Part shown: one piece after another, positions 46,705 to 58,139 of the stretch
How positions within the stretch are numbered: the first letter of the stretch is position 1
Layout of the letters: each line of letters starts with the position of its first letter
DNA from: Vitreimonas flagellata
GTDB taxonomy: Bacteria > Pseudomonadota > Alphaproteobacteria > Caulobacterales > Aquidulcibacteraceae
DNA length: 64,000 bases
Direction of reading: 5' to 3'
Assembly: GCF_004634425.1 (NCBI RefSeq)
Contig: NZ_SBJL01000001.1
Span: 469,001 to 533,000, forward strand
Made by a program: the position numbers and the translations under genes
Notes under the pieces: model-generated
The model's database searches: none
What the model saw: the letters and a program-made list of their open reading frames with translations, nothing else
What the model was told of the DNA's origin: nothing

Positions 46705-49371
46705 ATGCGCCAGGGCGCAGTCGAGATCGCGAATGACGCGACCTGTGCGCCGCTCGATGAGGCGCCGTCGTGCGTGGACGCAAACGACTTGGTGAACGCC
46801 GCGTTTGCACTTGAGGCGATCGAAGATTTCGAACCGCCCTTCGATCCGCCAGATATCAGCGATTTCGACGCACCGCCCGAGTTTGACGACGAAGACGGGA
46901 CGGTCTTCGCCGCGCCAGCGCCCAGCGTTGAAGCGCCAGGCGCCGCGCCGGAGCGCGATGAGAGTGTTGAGCTCATCGTTGAAGACGAGGTGATCTTACT
47001 CGAAGTCGAGGAGGAAGAGCCTCCGTTCGACGCGCCCGATGAAAGCGACGAATGCTTCCAGCCGCCGCTCGCGCTGCCGGTTCTGAACGAAGAACGCGCA
47101 CCCGAGCGCGCAGAATTGCTGCTCACGAGGAACGAGCGGCCGCTCGCCGATTCGCGCGCCGCGCAATCATTCCCGCGCACGCCCCGCACGGAAGATGAGG
47201 CGGCCGTCCGCGCGGCGCCCGCCATCACCGTGCTCGCATGCTGGGATCGGGTCGAAACCGGCGACATGCTCACGCGCATCGCCACGGACCGCCGCTTGGC
47301 GCGAGCGGAGATTTATTCAGAACCCGGCGGCGTTGACTCCGCGATCCGTTACGCCGGCGTGTGCCTGCCCGATCTCGTGATCATCGAAAGCACTTTGAAG
47401 CGCGATCCGCTTTTGGCCGCTCTCGATCGCCTGGCGCCATGCTTAGGGCAGGGCGCGCGCGTCATCGTGCTGGGCGCTGAGAACGACATCTCTCTGTTGC
47501 GTGATCTCGCGGTCCGCGGCGTCAGCCAATACATCGTGGCGCCGATCGGCGACGAAGAAGTCGTGCGCGGGATTTGCGCGCTTTACGCCGAAAGGGACAA
47601 CGCGCGCGTGATCGCCGTCGTCGGCGCACGCGGCGGCGTCGGCGCGTCGACGCTGGCCTACAATCTCGCGTGGACGATCGCGGAGCGCCAACAGGTCGGT
47701 ACGGCGCTGCTCGATCTCGACGTCGCCTTTGGCTCCGCCGCCTTCAACAGCGCGACGGAAAACGCGCTCTCGGCGGTCGATATCCTTGAGGCCCCATCTC
47801 AGCTCGAAGACGCGGCGCTCGCCGGCAAACTCAACATGCTGACCGCGCCGGCCACCTTGCGGCGTCTGTTCGAGCCATCGGCCGACGCCGCCACCGATCT
47901 CATCGCTCGCGTGCGGCGCACCAGCCCCGTCATCGTGCTCGACGTGCCGCACGCCTGGAGCCCGTGGGTGAAGCAAGCGCTTGTAGCGGCCGATGACGTG
48001 CTCATCGTCGCAAGCCCAGATCTCGCCAGTCTCCGCAATGCCGAGCACATCATGCACGCGCTCCGCGCTGCACGTCCCGCCGATGCCGATCCATTCGTTG
48101 TCCTGTCGATGACGGGCGTCGCCAAGCGCCCGGAAATCGCAGCCAAGGATTTCACGGAAACGCTGAAGACCAGTCCCGTCGCCACGTTCGCTTTCGAACC
48201 GGAGGTGTTCGGCGTCGCCGAAGTCGCACGCCAGGCGCTCGGCCAAAGCGCGCCGCGCTCCAAAGCGGCGACCACGATCGACACACTCGCGACGATGCTG
48301 ACCGGGCGCGAAACGGCTGATCGCAAGAAGCAACCGCTCCAAGCGCTGTCGCGCAGTGCGAAATCGCCCGTCCCCGTCCCCGCCGACGCCGATCCGCCTG
48401 CGCCGGTCGCGCCGGACGTGACGACGGCCGCACCCGAAGCAAGGGCCGACGTGGGCGCGCTGTCGCCCATCGAGATCGCGCCGTTCGAGGCGCCGAAACC
48501 GACGTGCGAAGCCGCCTCACTTGAAGGCCCGCGCCCATTCACGTTCCGCGCCGAGGCCGCGCCGCTTGAACTCGTGCAACTTGCGCCGTCCGAAGAAGAG
48601 GAGGCGCTGGCAAAAGCGCGCGAGGCCGCGATCTCCGACGTCGCGCGCGTACAAGCGAAGCATGTGCGCCGCGGTCGTCCTGGCCTGATCCGCGCCGTCG
48701 CCTGCGTGCTGATGCTTGCTGCGTTCGGCGTTTGGTACGCGCAGGCGCAACGCGAAGCTGCCGCCGCTGCGCCAATACCTGCGCCCGAAATCGCCACGCC
48801 CACATTAGCGCCGATGGCGCCTGCCACGCGCACGCCGCTTTCGCCCGCACATCAATTCGAAGCCGCGCTGCAAACGCTCGCGCGCGGCGACGTGGAGACG
48901 GGCGTCAGCCAATTGCGCGCTGTGGCAGAGAGCGGCTTCGCACCAGCCCAATATCAGCTCGCCAAGCTCTACGAGCACGGCGAAGGCGTCGCCACCGATC
49001 TCACGCTTGCGCGCGAATGGACCGAGCGCGCCGCCAGCGCCGGCGATAGTCGCGCTATGCACGATCTCGGCGTCTATTATGCGCGCGGCGAAGGCGTCTC
49101 CGCCGACGATGCCGCTGCGTTCCGCTGGTTTCGCCAAGCCGCCGAACAAGGCGTGGTCGATAGCCAATACAATCTTGCGGTTCTCTACGAGGAGGGGCGT
49201 GGGGTCGCGCAGAATGAGGCCGAGGCGTTGTTCTGGTTTCTCACTGCCGGCCGCGCCGGCGATCTGCACGCGATCCAACGCGCCAACGCGCTTGAAGTGC
49301 GTCTAGCGCCGATGTTCGTCGATCAAGCGCATGCCCGCGCCCTCGCGTTTCGCCCGAGCCATGCACAATAA
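46705..49371 (+). CDS. CpaE/TadZ-like ATPase fused to a membrane helix and Sel1 repeats
   Basis: 888 residues from ATG 46705; a TTG at 46657 would add 16 residues. Parts: acidic low-complexity N-terminus (1-130); pseudo-receiver (about 172-295) with Glu228 in PDLVIIESTL where phosphorylated Asp would be; MinD/CpaE-type ATPase with GARGGVGAST at 307-316 (deviant Walker A, Arg in place of signature Lys) and LDLDVAFGSAAF; Pro/Ala linker; one membrane helix (about 661-681); then about four Sel1 repeats (about 716-860, e.g. QYQLAKLYEHGEGVA, AMHDLGVYYARGEGVS). CpaE/TadZ localise Tad pili at the pole. Here the ATPase is tied to a probably periplasmic Sel1 domain, resembling a CpaE-PodJ combination. 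No pilus gene is nearby. Role inferred: polar localisation. Confidence 0.85.
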   Translation: MRQGAVEIANDATCAPLDEAPSCVDANDLVNAAFALEAIEDFEPPFDPPDISDFDAPPEFDDEDGTVFAAPAPSVEAPGAAPERDESVELIVEDEVILLEVEEEEPPFDAPDESDECFQPPLALPVLNEERAPERAELLLTRNERPLADSRAAQSFPRTPRTEDEAAVRAAPAITVLACWDRVETGDMLTRIATDRRLARAEIYSEPGGVDSAIRYAGVCLPDLVIIESTLKRDPLLAALDRLAPCLGQGARVIVLGAENDISLLRDLAVRGVSQYIVAPIGDEEVVRGICALYAERDNARVIAVVGARGGVGASTLAYNLAWTIAERQQVGTALLDLDVAFGSAAFNSATENALSAVDILEAPSQLEDAALAGKLNMLTAPATLRRLFEPSADAATDLIARVRRTSPVIVLDVPHAWSPWVKQALVAADDVLIVASPDLASLRNAEHIMHALRAARPADADPFVVLSMTGVAKRPEIAAKDFTETLKTSPVATFAFEPEVFGVAEVARQALGQSAPRSKAATTIDTLATMLTGRETADRKKQPLQALSRSAKSPVPVPADADPPAPVAPDVTTAAPEARADVGALSPIEIAPFEAPKPTCEAASLEGPRPFTFRAEAAPLELVQLAPSEEEEALAKAREAAISDVARVQAKHVRRGRPGLIRAVACVLMLAAFGVWYAQAQREAAAAAPIPAPEIATPTLAPMAPATRTPLSPAHQFEAALQTLARGDVETGVSQLRAVAESGFAPAQYQLAKLYEHGEGVATDLTLAREWTERAASAGDSRAMHDLGVYYARGEGVSADDAAAFRWFRQAAEQGVVDSQYNLAVLYEEGRGVAQNEAEALFWFLTAGRAGDLHAIQRANALEVRLAPMFVDQAHARALAFRPSHAQ

Positions 49372-49372
49372 A

Positions 49373-49398
49373 TGGGCCGGAGATTCCTCTCCAGCCCA
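49373..49398. terminator. Bidirectional terminator hairpin
   Basis: Stem TGGGCCGGAGA / TCTCCAGCCCA with one C-A mismatch and loop TTCC, directly after the stop of the fusion gene and before the 3' end of the chemoreceptor gene. It resembles the hairpins at 46512 and 51428. Confidence 0.7.
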
Positions 49399-49419
49399 CT
49401 TATGACTTGCTATCGGTGA

Positions 49420-51180
49420 TCAGAATTCCTGCCACTCGGTAGCGCCGCCGTTCGCGACTTTACGCGGCGCAGGGCGATGTGCGTCGCGTTCGCCGCGTTC
49501 GGCGACGATTGTGGGCCGGCCATTCGCACGCGGTGGTTCGCCAATCTTGAACTGGCCAACGACTTCCGCAACCCGCGTCGCTTCGTTTGAGAGCGAATGC
49601 GCCGCCGCCGTGGATTCCTCCACCATCGCTGAATTCTGCTGCGTCATCCGATCCATCCCGGAGACCGCCTCGTTGACTTCCTGCAGCGCCGTCGATTGCT
49701 GCGAGGCGCCGGCGGCGATCTCAGTCACGAGATTAGCGATCTCGCTCACTTGTCCGACGATGCGTTCCAGTGAATGGCCCGTCTCGCCAACACGCTGCAC
49801 GCCGCTTTCCACCAGGTCCGAAGAGGTGGCGATCAACGATTTGATCTCCTTCGCCGCCTCTGCTGAGCGTTGCGCAAGCGCGCGCACTTCCTGCGCGACC
49901 ACGGCGAAGCCGCGCCCGGCCTCACCAGCGCGCGCCGCTTCGACGCCGGCGTTCAGTGCGAGCAAATTGGTTTGGAAGGCGATCTCATCGATCACGCCCG
50001 TGATCTGACTGATCTGCTGGGCGGAGGTTGCAATAGCGCCCATCGTTTCCACCGCGCCATTGACGACCTTGGACGCCGCGCGCGCACCATCATCGGCGGC
50101 GGAGGCGATGCGTTGGGCGTGTGCCGCACCCTCGGCGGCCTTCTTCACCGTGGAGGTGATCTCTTCAACCGCGGCAGCGGTCTCTTCGAGGCTCGCGGCT
50201 TGTTGCTCGGTCCGGCGCGCTAGGTCTTCCGCGGCGCTCGCGACTTCGCTGGCGCTCGACTGGATCACCTGCGTGCCCATCGTGATGTCACGCATGGTCT
50301 GCTGCAATTGTTCGAGCGCTGCGTTGAAGTCGGTGCGCAATTTCTCAAACTCGGGCGAGAAGGCGCCATCGATGCGTTGGGCGAGATCATTCTCGGCCAA
50401 GCGCGCCAATGCCGAACCCACATCGTTCACCGCGCGCACGCGGCCCGTGATGTCTGTGGCGAACTTCACCACTTTCATCACCTTGCCCTTCAAGTCGAAC
50501 ACCGGATTGTACGAGGCCTGAATCCAAACCTCTTTGCCGCCCCTGCCGAAGCGCTTGTATTCGGCGGCCATGTATTCACCGCGGTTCAGCGTCATCCAGA
50601 ATTCGCGATACTCGCCGGAATTCGCGTAGGTCGGATCAACGAACAGGCGGTGGTGCTGGCCTTTGATCTCTTCGAGGCGATAGCCCAGCGTGTCGCAGAA
50701 ATTTTGGTTGGCGAAGATCACTTCGCCGCTCGGCGTGAACTCGATCACGGCCTGGACGCGACTAATGGCGTTGAGCTTGGCTTCGAATTCGGCGTTCTTC
50801 AGCTTCTCGGCAGTGATGTCGGTCGCCACTTTGACGACGCGCGTGACAACACCTTTAGCGTTCAAGACCGGATTATACGACGCCTGGATCCACACATCCT
50901 TGCCGCCTTTGCCGATGCGGCGGTATTCGCGCGCGTCGAACTCGCCGCGACCAAGGCGTTGCCAGAACGTGTTGTACTCGTTGCTACGCGCGTAATCCGG
51001 ATCGACGAACATCGAGTGATGTCGGCCTTTGATCTCCGAAAGGTCGTAGCCCATCGCCTTGCAGAAATTGACGTTGGCGGTGAGCACGTGACCCGACGCA
51101 TCGAATTCGATCACAGCGAGCGAGCGGTCGAGCGCCTTAAGTATATCAGCAGCGGCGCCGCCATTCTGCAGACCCAGCAT
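49420..51180 (-). CDS. Soluble chemoreceptor with two PAS domains
   Basis: 586 residues, no membrane segment. Two PAS domains (about 18-125 and 140-250) are close duplicates: both have WIQASYNPV followed by VVKVATDIT or VVKFATDIT, and [17 protein letters not shown]-like cores, as in Aer/BdlA-type sensors that may bind FAD or haem. A HAMP-like stretch and the signalling hairpin follow ([40 protein letters not shown]). The C-terminus EWQEF matches the CheR-tethering W-x-x-F pentapeptide. The start is ATG 51180, with GGGGGG just upstream; a TTG further 5' is unlikely. An FNR/FixK-like box precedes it. Confidence 0.92.
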   Translation of the reverse strand: MLGLQNGGAAADILKALDRSLAVIEFDASGHVLTANVNFCKAMGYDLSEIKGRHHSMFVDPDYARSNEYNTFWQRLGRGEFDAREYRRIGKGGKDVWIQASYNPVLNAKGVVTRVVKVATDITAEKLKNAEFEAKLNAISRVQAVIEFTPSGEVIFANQNFCDTLGYRLEEIKGQHHRLFVDPTYANSGEYREFWMTLNRGEYMAAEYKRFGRGGKEVWIQASYNPVFDLKGKVMKVVKFATDITGRVRAVNDVGSALARLAENDLAQRIDGAFSPEFEKLRTDFNAALEQLQQTMRDITMGTQVIQSSASEVASAAEDLARRTEQQAASLEETAAAVEEITSTVKKAAEGAAHAQRIASAADDGARAASKVVNGAVETMGAIATSAQQISQITGVIDEIAFQTNLLALNAGVEAARAGEAGRGFAVVAQEVRALAQRSAEAAKEIKSLIATSSDLVESGVQRVGETGHSLERIVGQVSEIANLVTEIAAGASQQSTALQEVNEAVSGMDRMTQQNSAMVEESTAAAHSLSNEATRVAEVVGQFKIGEPPRANGRPTIVAERGERDAHRPAPRKVANGGATEWQEF

Positions 51181-51194
51181 TGTGCCCCCCAAAG

Positions 51195-51208
51195 ATGATC
51201 TAGATCAA
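51195..51208 (-). promoter_or_regulatory. FNR/FixK-type box upstream of the chemoreceptor gene
   Basis: On - it reads TTGATCTAGATCAT, matching the FNR/FixK consensus TTGAT-N4-ATCAA at 9 of 10 fixed positions. Its centre is about 21 bases before the ATG at 51180. That is too close for usual class II activation, so repression, or a start further downstream, should be considered. Confidence 0.5.
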
Positions 51209-51427
51209 TCGCGTTCTTGCGGTATGTGAACGCCGTGGGGAAAGTGATTGGGCGTGCTTAATCGAGTCTTACTATTGGCATAGGCAGCCGAAATATATGG
51301 ACAATACTGTCCAGCACTTATCCGGCTCCATCCAGGAGGCTAGATATACTGTCAGTGTGCTTATACCTATAGTTGAGAATGGATAGCCATTGGCCTGGCC
51401 GCTGGCGTACGCGGGCCGCAAAAGCAA

Positions 51428-51455
51428 ACGGGCCCGAGATTGCTCTCCGGCCCGT
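51428..51455 (-). terminator. Terminator after glnA
   Basis: Stem ACGGGCC-C-GAGA / TCTC-C-GGCCCGT with one C-C mismatch and loop TTGC, 25 bases beyond the glnA stop on -. On - the hairpin is followed by TTTGCTTT, a fair U tract. Confidence 0.7.
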
Positions 51456-51479
51456 CGCGATTCCTCGTAGTCGGCTCGA

Positions 51480-52883
51480 TTACGCCTTGTAGTACATGTC
51501 GAATTCCACCGGGTGCGGGTGGGTTTCGAAGCGGTCGAGTTCTTCCTTCTTCAGGTCGATGTAGGCGTCGATCAGATCGTCGCTCATGACCCCGCCCTTC
51601 AGCAGGAAATCGCGGTCGCGATCGAGCGCGGCGAGGGCTTCACGCAGCGAACTCGCCACGTGCGGCACTTCCTTCAGCTCTTCGGGCGGTAGGTCGTATA
51701 GGTTCTTGTCGAGCGGGTCGCCTGGATGGATCTTGTTTTGAATGCCGTCGAGGCCGGCCATCAGCAGCGCGACGTACGTCAAGTACATGTTGCCAGCCGG
51801 ATCGGGGAAGCGGACTTCCACCCGCTTGGCCTTCGCGCCCGTACCGTGCGGAATGCGGCACGACGCCGAGCGGTTGCGCGCCGAGTAGGCGAGCAACACC
51901 GGCGCTTCATAGCCGGGTACGAGACGCTTGTACGAGTTCGTCGTCGAGTTCGCGAACGCGTTGATCGCCTTCGCGTGTTTGATCACGCCGCCGATATAAT
52001 ACAGGCAATTCTCGCTCAGATCGGCGTAGCGATCGCCGGCGAACGTGTTGTTGCCGCCCTTCCAGATCGACATGTGCACGTGCATGCCCGAGCCGTTGTC
52101 CTTGAAATAGGGCTTCGGCATAAACGTCGCGGACTTGCCGTACGAAGCAGCCACTTGGTGGATGATGTACTTATACAAGTTCATGTTGTCGGCCATCGTC
52201 GTCAGCGTGTTGAACTTGAGACCAAGTTCGTGCTGCGCGGGCGCGACTTCGTGGTGATGCTTTTCTGGATTCAGGCCGAGCTGGCCCATGATTTCGAGCA
52301 TCTCGCCGCGCATGTCTTGCAGCGAGTCGATCGGCGGCACCGGGAAATAGCCGCCCTTCGGGCCAGGACGATGGCCGAGATTGCCGCCCTCATAAGCGCG
52401 GCCCGTATTGTACGGCAATTCGGTGGAGTCGAACGAATAGCCCGTGTTGTTTGGATCGGTTGACCAACGCACGTCGTCGAACACAAAGAACTCGGCTTCC
52501 GGGCCGAAATAAGCCACGTCGCCGACGCCCGACGACTTCACATACGCTTCCGCCTTCTTGGCAATACCGCGCGGGCAACGCGAATAGGGCTGCAGCGTGC
52601 CTGGCTCGAGAATGTCGCAGAACAGTGCGAGCGTGGTTTGCTGGTAGAAGGGATCGATGTGCGCGCCTTTTGGGTCAGGGCGCATGACCATGTCCGATTC
52701 ATTGATCGCCTTCCAACCGGCGATCGAAGACCCGTCGAACATCGTGCCTTCGGTGAAGATGTCTTTGTCGATCATGCTGACGTCGAAGGTGACGTGTTGC
52801 ATTTTCCCGCGAAGGTCGTTGAAGCGCAGATCAACGTATTGGACTTCCTTGTCCTTGATCAGCTTCAGAATTTCGTCAGACAT
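51480..52883 (-). CDS. glnA: Glutamine synthetase, type I
   Basis: Assimilates ammonium into glutamine. 467 residues, forming a dodecamer in the family. [50 protein letters not shown], the [15 protein letters not shown]-type ATP site, and Tyr near residue 396 in [10 protein letters not shown], the adenylylation site used by GlnE. I start at ATG 52883 (MSDEILK). It follows glnB by 93 bases on the same strand, the usual glnBA order. PII (glnB) and, indirectly, the nitrogen PTS (ptsP here) would control it. Confidence 0.97.
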   Translation of the reverse strand: MSDEILKLIKDKEVQYVDLRFNDLRGKMQHVTFDVSMIDKDIFTEGTMFDGSSIAGWKAINESDMVMRPDPKGAHIDPFYQQTTLALFCDILEPGTLQPYSRCPRGIAKKAEAYVKSSGVGDVAYFGPEAEFFVFDDVRWSTDPNNTGYSFDSTELPYNTGRAYEGGNLGHRPGPKGGYFPVPPIDSLQDMRGEMLEIMGQLGLNPEKHHHEVAPAQHELGLKFNTLTTMADNMNLYKYIIHQVAASYGKSATFMPKPYFKDNGSGMHVHMSIWKGGNNTFAGDRYADLSENCLYYIGGVIKHAKAINAFANSTTNSYKRLVPGYEAPVLLAYSARNRSASCRIPHGTGAKAKRVEVRFPDPAGNMYLTYVALLMAGLDGIQNKIHPGDPLDKNLYDLPPEELKEVPHVASSLREALAALDRDRDFLLKGGVMSDDLIDAYIDLKKEELDRFETHPHPVEFDMYYKA

Positions 52884-52976
52884 CGGATACTCCACCGAGT
52901 GTTATTGTTGTCGCAAAGCGGGCCGCGCGCGGCTCGGTCCGGCGCGGCCCTCAAACTGGATCGTGTGAGAAGCGCC

Positions 52977-54991
<2,015 letters not shown>

Positions 54992-55059
54992 TCTGAGCTA
55001 TTTCCGCCCCAGTTTTTCGGTTAACCCTGTGCGCGGGACAGCGCCAAAAGGGGACGAGC

Positions 55060-55743
55060 ATGGTTTGGTGGTGGTGGATTATCCCGGGCTTCGTAGCCGT
55101 GATCGGTTTAGCGATCGCGCTCAGCGGCCTGGGTTGGATGTTCCGCGGCCGGCCGTTCAAAGGCGGGCGCGGCGTTCTCGGCGGCGCGGTCTTCCTCGGG
55201 ATCGGCGCGATCGTTGGCCTTCTGGGCCTCAACATTCAGACCTATCAGCGCCTGACCTGGGATCGCCCGGTCGCCACTATCGAGACGCGCCAGCTCGGGC
55301 CGCAGCTCTTCGAAGCGACAGTCGTCGAGCCGCCGACTGAGGAAGCGCCGCAAGGCATTACACGCACCTTCCAAGTTCACGGCGACGAATGGCGCTTGGA
55401 AGCACGGGTTCTAAAATGGAAGCCGTGGGCCAACGTGCTGGGCCTGAACGCGCAATATCGCTTGGATCGTTTCTCGGGGCGGTATATCGATACCCAACAG
55501 GAGCTTTCGTCTGAGCGGAGCGCGTTCGACATTCGCCCGGAACGCCAAAGCGGCATCGATTTGTGGCCGGTTGCGCGTGAATACAGCCAGCAATTGCCGG
55601 TCGTCGACACGCTCTATGGCTCAGGCGCTTACATGCCGATGTCGGATGGCGGCCGTTACGAGGTGCGCATCACCCAAAACGGCCTGATCGCGCGCCCGAC
55701 CAACGAGGTCGCCGCCGAAGCTGCCTCGAGCGGCTGGAATTAA
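55060..55743 (+). CDS. Unknown membrane protein
   Basis: 227 residues. Two membrane helices at the N-terminus (WWWWIIPGFVAVIGLAIALS, about 3-25, and GVLGGAVFLGIGAIVGLLGL, about 37-57). The remaining 165 residues are a soluble, beta-rich domain, probably outside the cytoplasm (ATIETRQLGPQLFEATVVE, FQVHGDEWRLEARVLKWKPW). No family recognised; similar proteins are sometimes labelled transporter-like in alphaproteobacteria, which I would not rely on. It ends 55 bases before tRNA-Leu, with a 7-base hairpin at 55750-55770 between. Confidence 0.8.
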   Translation: MVWWWWIIPGFVAVIGLAIALSGLGWMFRGRPFKGGRGVLGGAVFLGIGAIVGLLGLNIQTYQRLTWDRPVATIETRQLGPQLFEATVVEPPTEEAPQGITRTFQVHGDEWRLEARVLKWKPWANVLGLNAQYRLDRFSGRYIDTQQELSSERSAFDIRPERQSGIDLWPVAREYSQQLPVVDTLYGSGAYMPMSDGGRYEVRITQNGLIARPTNEVAAEAASSGWN

Positions 55744-55798
55744 GGAGAGGGCGGGCCATAGACGCCCGCCGGCCTTGCCCCTAAAGACGCCGCTTCGT

Positions 55799-55883
55799 GC
55801 GGACGTGGCGGAACTGGCAGACGCACTGGATTTAGGTTCCAGCGCCGCAAGGCGTGCGGGTTCGACTCCCGCCGTCCGCACCA
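55799..55883 (+). tRNA. tRNA-Leu (anticodon UAG)
   Basis: 85 bases including an encoded CCA end. Acceptor GCGGACG pairs with CGTCCGC. The anticodon stem CTGGA/TCCAG encloses TTTAGGT, giving anticodon TAG. A short variable arm region and T-loop (TTCGACT) with GCGGG/CCCGC fit the class II leucine pattern. It precedes tig, as in other alphaproteobacteria. Confidence 0.95.
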
Positions 55884-56033
55884 GCCTTCGCGCTGGTAAG
55901 ACCAATATTGGTTAGCGCATTGGGCCGCGTGGACAGGCCAAATCGAGCGTGCAATAAGCCCCGCTTTCCTGAACACCCCGGCCGTCGGCAAAGGATTTGC
56001 AGCGGTCCAAGCATAATGTCGAAAGCCCAGATC

Positions 56034-57383
56034 ATGCAGCTCACCGAGCGCCGTTCCGAAGGTCTCCTGCGCGTTTATGATGTCGTCGTTCCGGCGGCTG
56101 AATTGCAGCAAAAGCTCAACGCCAAGATTGCGGAAGTGCAGCCGCGTGTGCGCCTGAATGGCTTCCGTCCGGGCAAGGTGCCGCCGTCCCATATCCGCAA
56201 GATGTACGGCCCGTCGATGATGCAGGACATCATCAACGAGACGGTTCAGAACTCGACGCGCGAAGGCCTTGAGAAGGTCAACGCAAAGCCGGCCTCCGAG
56301 CCGTCGCTCGACCTGAAGAGCGACATCAATGAAGTCGTCGCCGGCAAGGCCGACCTTCAATTCGAACTCTCGCTCGAAATCATGCCGGACTTTGAGCCGG
56401 TCGATCTGAAAACGATCTCGATTGTGCGCCCGACGACCGCTGTCGCCGACGAGCAAGTCGAAGAGCAACTCGACATCATCGCCAAAGCCAATCGCGGCTT
56501 TGAAGATAAGGACGGCGCGGCCGCGGACGGCGACGCGGTGGTGATCGATTTCCTCGGCCGCATCGACGGCGAAGCGTTTGACGGCGGCGCCGCCAACGAC
56601 GCGCAAGTCGTGATCGGCTCGAAGCAATTCATTCCGGGTTTCGAAGAGCAACTCATCGGCGCGAAGGCCGGTGACGAGCGCACGCTGAAGGTCAATTTCC
56701 CGGATGATTATCCGGCTGAAAATCTGAAGGGCAAAGCCGCCGAATTCGAAACCAAGGTGAAGACCGTGCGCGCGCCCAAAGAGGGCGCCCCGGACGACGC
56801 TTGGGCGACGCAACTCGGCTTTGACAGCCTGAACTCGCTGAAGGCCGCGCTCCGCGAGCGCATCGAGAGCGAGCACAATCAGCAATCACGTGCGAAGGCC
56901 AAGCGCGCTTTGTTCGACAAGCTCGACGCCGCGCACAGCTTCGATCTGCCGCCGCGCATGGTGGAAGCAGAGTTCAACCAAATCTGGCGCCAGGTCGAAG
57001 CCGACAAGAAGGCTGGCCGTCTTGACCCGACCGATGAAGGCAAGAGCGACGACGAGCTGAAGGGCGAATACCGCGCCATCGCCGAGCGCCGCGTGCGCCT
57101 GGGCCTGCTGCTGGCCAAAATCGGCGAGCGCCACAAGGTAGAAGTGAGCGACCAGGAAGTGGCGCAGGCCATCTCCGCCCAAGCCCGCCAATTCCCGGGC
57201 CAAGAGCAACAAATCTTCCAAGCGTATCAGCGCAATCCGCAGCTGGTCGCCCAAGTCCGCGCGCCGCTCTACGAAGAGAAGGTTGTGGATTACGTGCTCG
57301 AGCTGGTCGACGTGAAGAAAGAGACCGTCAGCCGCGAAGAACTCTTCGCTGACGACGAAGCGCCGGTTACGAAAAAGGGTTAA
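56034..57383 (+). CDS. tig: Trigger factor (ribosome-bound chaperone and PPIase)
   Basis: 449 residues. The ribosome-binding domain holds VRLNGFRPGKVPPSHIRKMY (signature GFRxGKxP). The FKBP-type PPIase domain (about 165-245) has GDAVVIDFLGRIDGEAFDGG and FIPGFEEQLIGAKAGDERTL. The C-terminal helical chaperone arms follow. The family starts MQxTE, which favours ATG 56034 (MQLTERRSEG); ATG 56016 would add six residues. It heads the tig-clpP-clpX-lon cluster. The C-terminal arm is of normal length. Confidence 0.96.
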   Translation: MQLTERRSEGLLRVYDVVVPAAELQQKLNAKIAEVQPRVRLNGFRPGKVPPSHIRKMYGPSMMQDIINETVQNSTREGLEKVNAKPASEPSLDLKSDINEVVAGKADLQFELSLEIMPDFEPVDLKTISIVRPTTAVADEQVEEQLDIIAKANRGFEDKDGAAADGDAVVIDFLGRIDGEAFDGGAANDAQVVIGSKQFIPGFEEQLIGAKAGDERTLKVNFPDDYPAENLKGKAAEFETKVKTVRAPKEGAPDDAWATQLGFDSLNSLKAALRERIESEHNQQSRAKAKRALFDKLDAAHSFDLPPRMVEAEFNQIWRQVEADKKAGRLDPTDEGKSDDELKGEYRAIAERRVRLGLLLAKIGERHKVEVSDQEVAQAISAQARQFPGQEQQIFQAYQRNPQLVAQVRAPLYEEKVVDYVLELVDVKKETVSREELFADDEAPVTKKG

Positions 57384-57512
57384 GCGCCAGCATCCTAACG
57401 CCTCGCGCAGTTGGGAGGGCTTGCGGCCCGCGTTCGAGCGTCAAATATGAGGCCAACGCAACCGGCATGAGTCGGCTGCGCGCCGGGGCTCCATGCCCGC
57501 ACGAGGAACAGC

Positions 57513-58139
57513 ATGTACGATCCGATCGAACGAATGACGGGAATTGTGATTCCGAGCGTGGAGGAGACCACCAGCCGTGGCTCGTCGCGCTACGACATTT
57601 TCTCCCGCCTTCTCAAAGAGCGGATCATCTTCGTCAGCGGCGGCATCGACGACGTCCAAGCGGCGTTGATCACGGCACAGCTTCTATTCTTGGAATCCGA
57701 GAACCCGAAGCGTGAAATCGCTATGTATATCAACAGCCCAGGCGGCTACGTCACCGCCGGTCTCGCGATCTACGACACCATGCAATACATCCGCAGCCCG
57801 GTTTCGACTGTCTGCATGGGCTTGGCCGCTTCGATGGGTTCGTTGCTGCTAGCGGCCGGGGAGAAGGATCTCCGCATCTGCCTGCCGAACGCGCGCGTGA
57901 TGCTGCACCAGCCGTCCGGCGGCTTCCGCGGTCCGGCTTCGGACATCGAGCGCCATGCCGAGGACATCCTCTATACCAAGCGCCGCTTGAACGAGATTTA
58001 CGTCAAGCACACGGGCCAGCCGTACGACGTGGTGGAAAAGACGCTCGATCGCGACCACTTCCTGACCGCCGAGGAGGCCAAGGCGTGGGGCATCGTGGAT
58101 CGCGTTTACGAACGCCGCGAGCTGCCGGAAGGCGGCTGA
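57513..58139 (+). CDS. clpP: ATP-dependent Clp protease proteolytic subunit
   Basis: Serine protease that forms the ClpXP chamber. 208 residues. Catalytic Ser107 in [19 protein letters not shown] and His132 in [11 protein letters not shown]; a catalytic Asp follows in [13 protein letters not shown]. Start ATG 57513, with ACGAGGAAC ahead. Its partner clpX is 304 bases downstream. Confidence 0.97.
   Translation: MYDPIERMTGIVIPSVEETTSRGSSRYDIFSRLLKERIIFVSGGIDDVQAALITAQLLFLESENPKREIAMYINSPGGYVTAGLAIYDTMQYIRSPVSTVCMGLAASMGSLLLAAGEKDLRICLPNARVMLHQPSGGFRGPASDIERHAEDILYTKRRLNEIYVKHTGQPYDVVEKTLDRDHFLTAEEAKAWGIVDRVYERRELPEGG

Larger units (their letters stand above)
51181..51479. other. AT-richer upstream region of the chemoreceptor gene
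   Basis: 299 bases without a gene, visibly richer in A+T than its surroundings. It holds the FNR-like box (51195-51208), a palindrome TGGACA-ATAC-TGTCCA (51298-51313) and the glnA terminator (51428-51455). The chemoreceptor promoter must lie here but I cannot fix its -35/-10. Confidence 0.6.
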
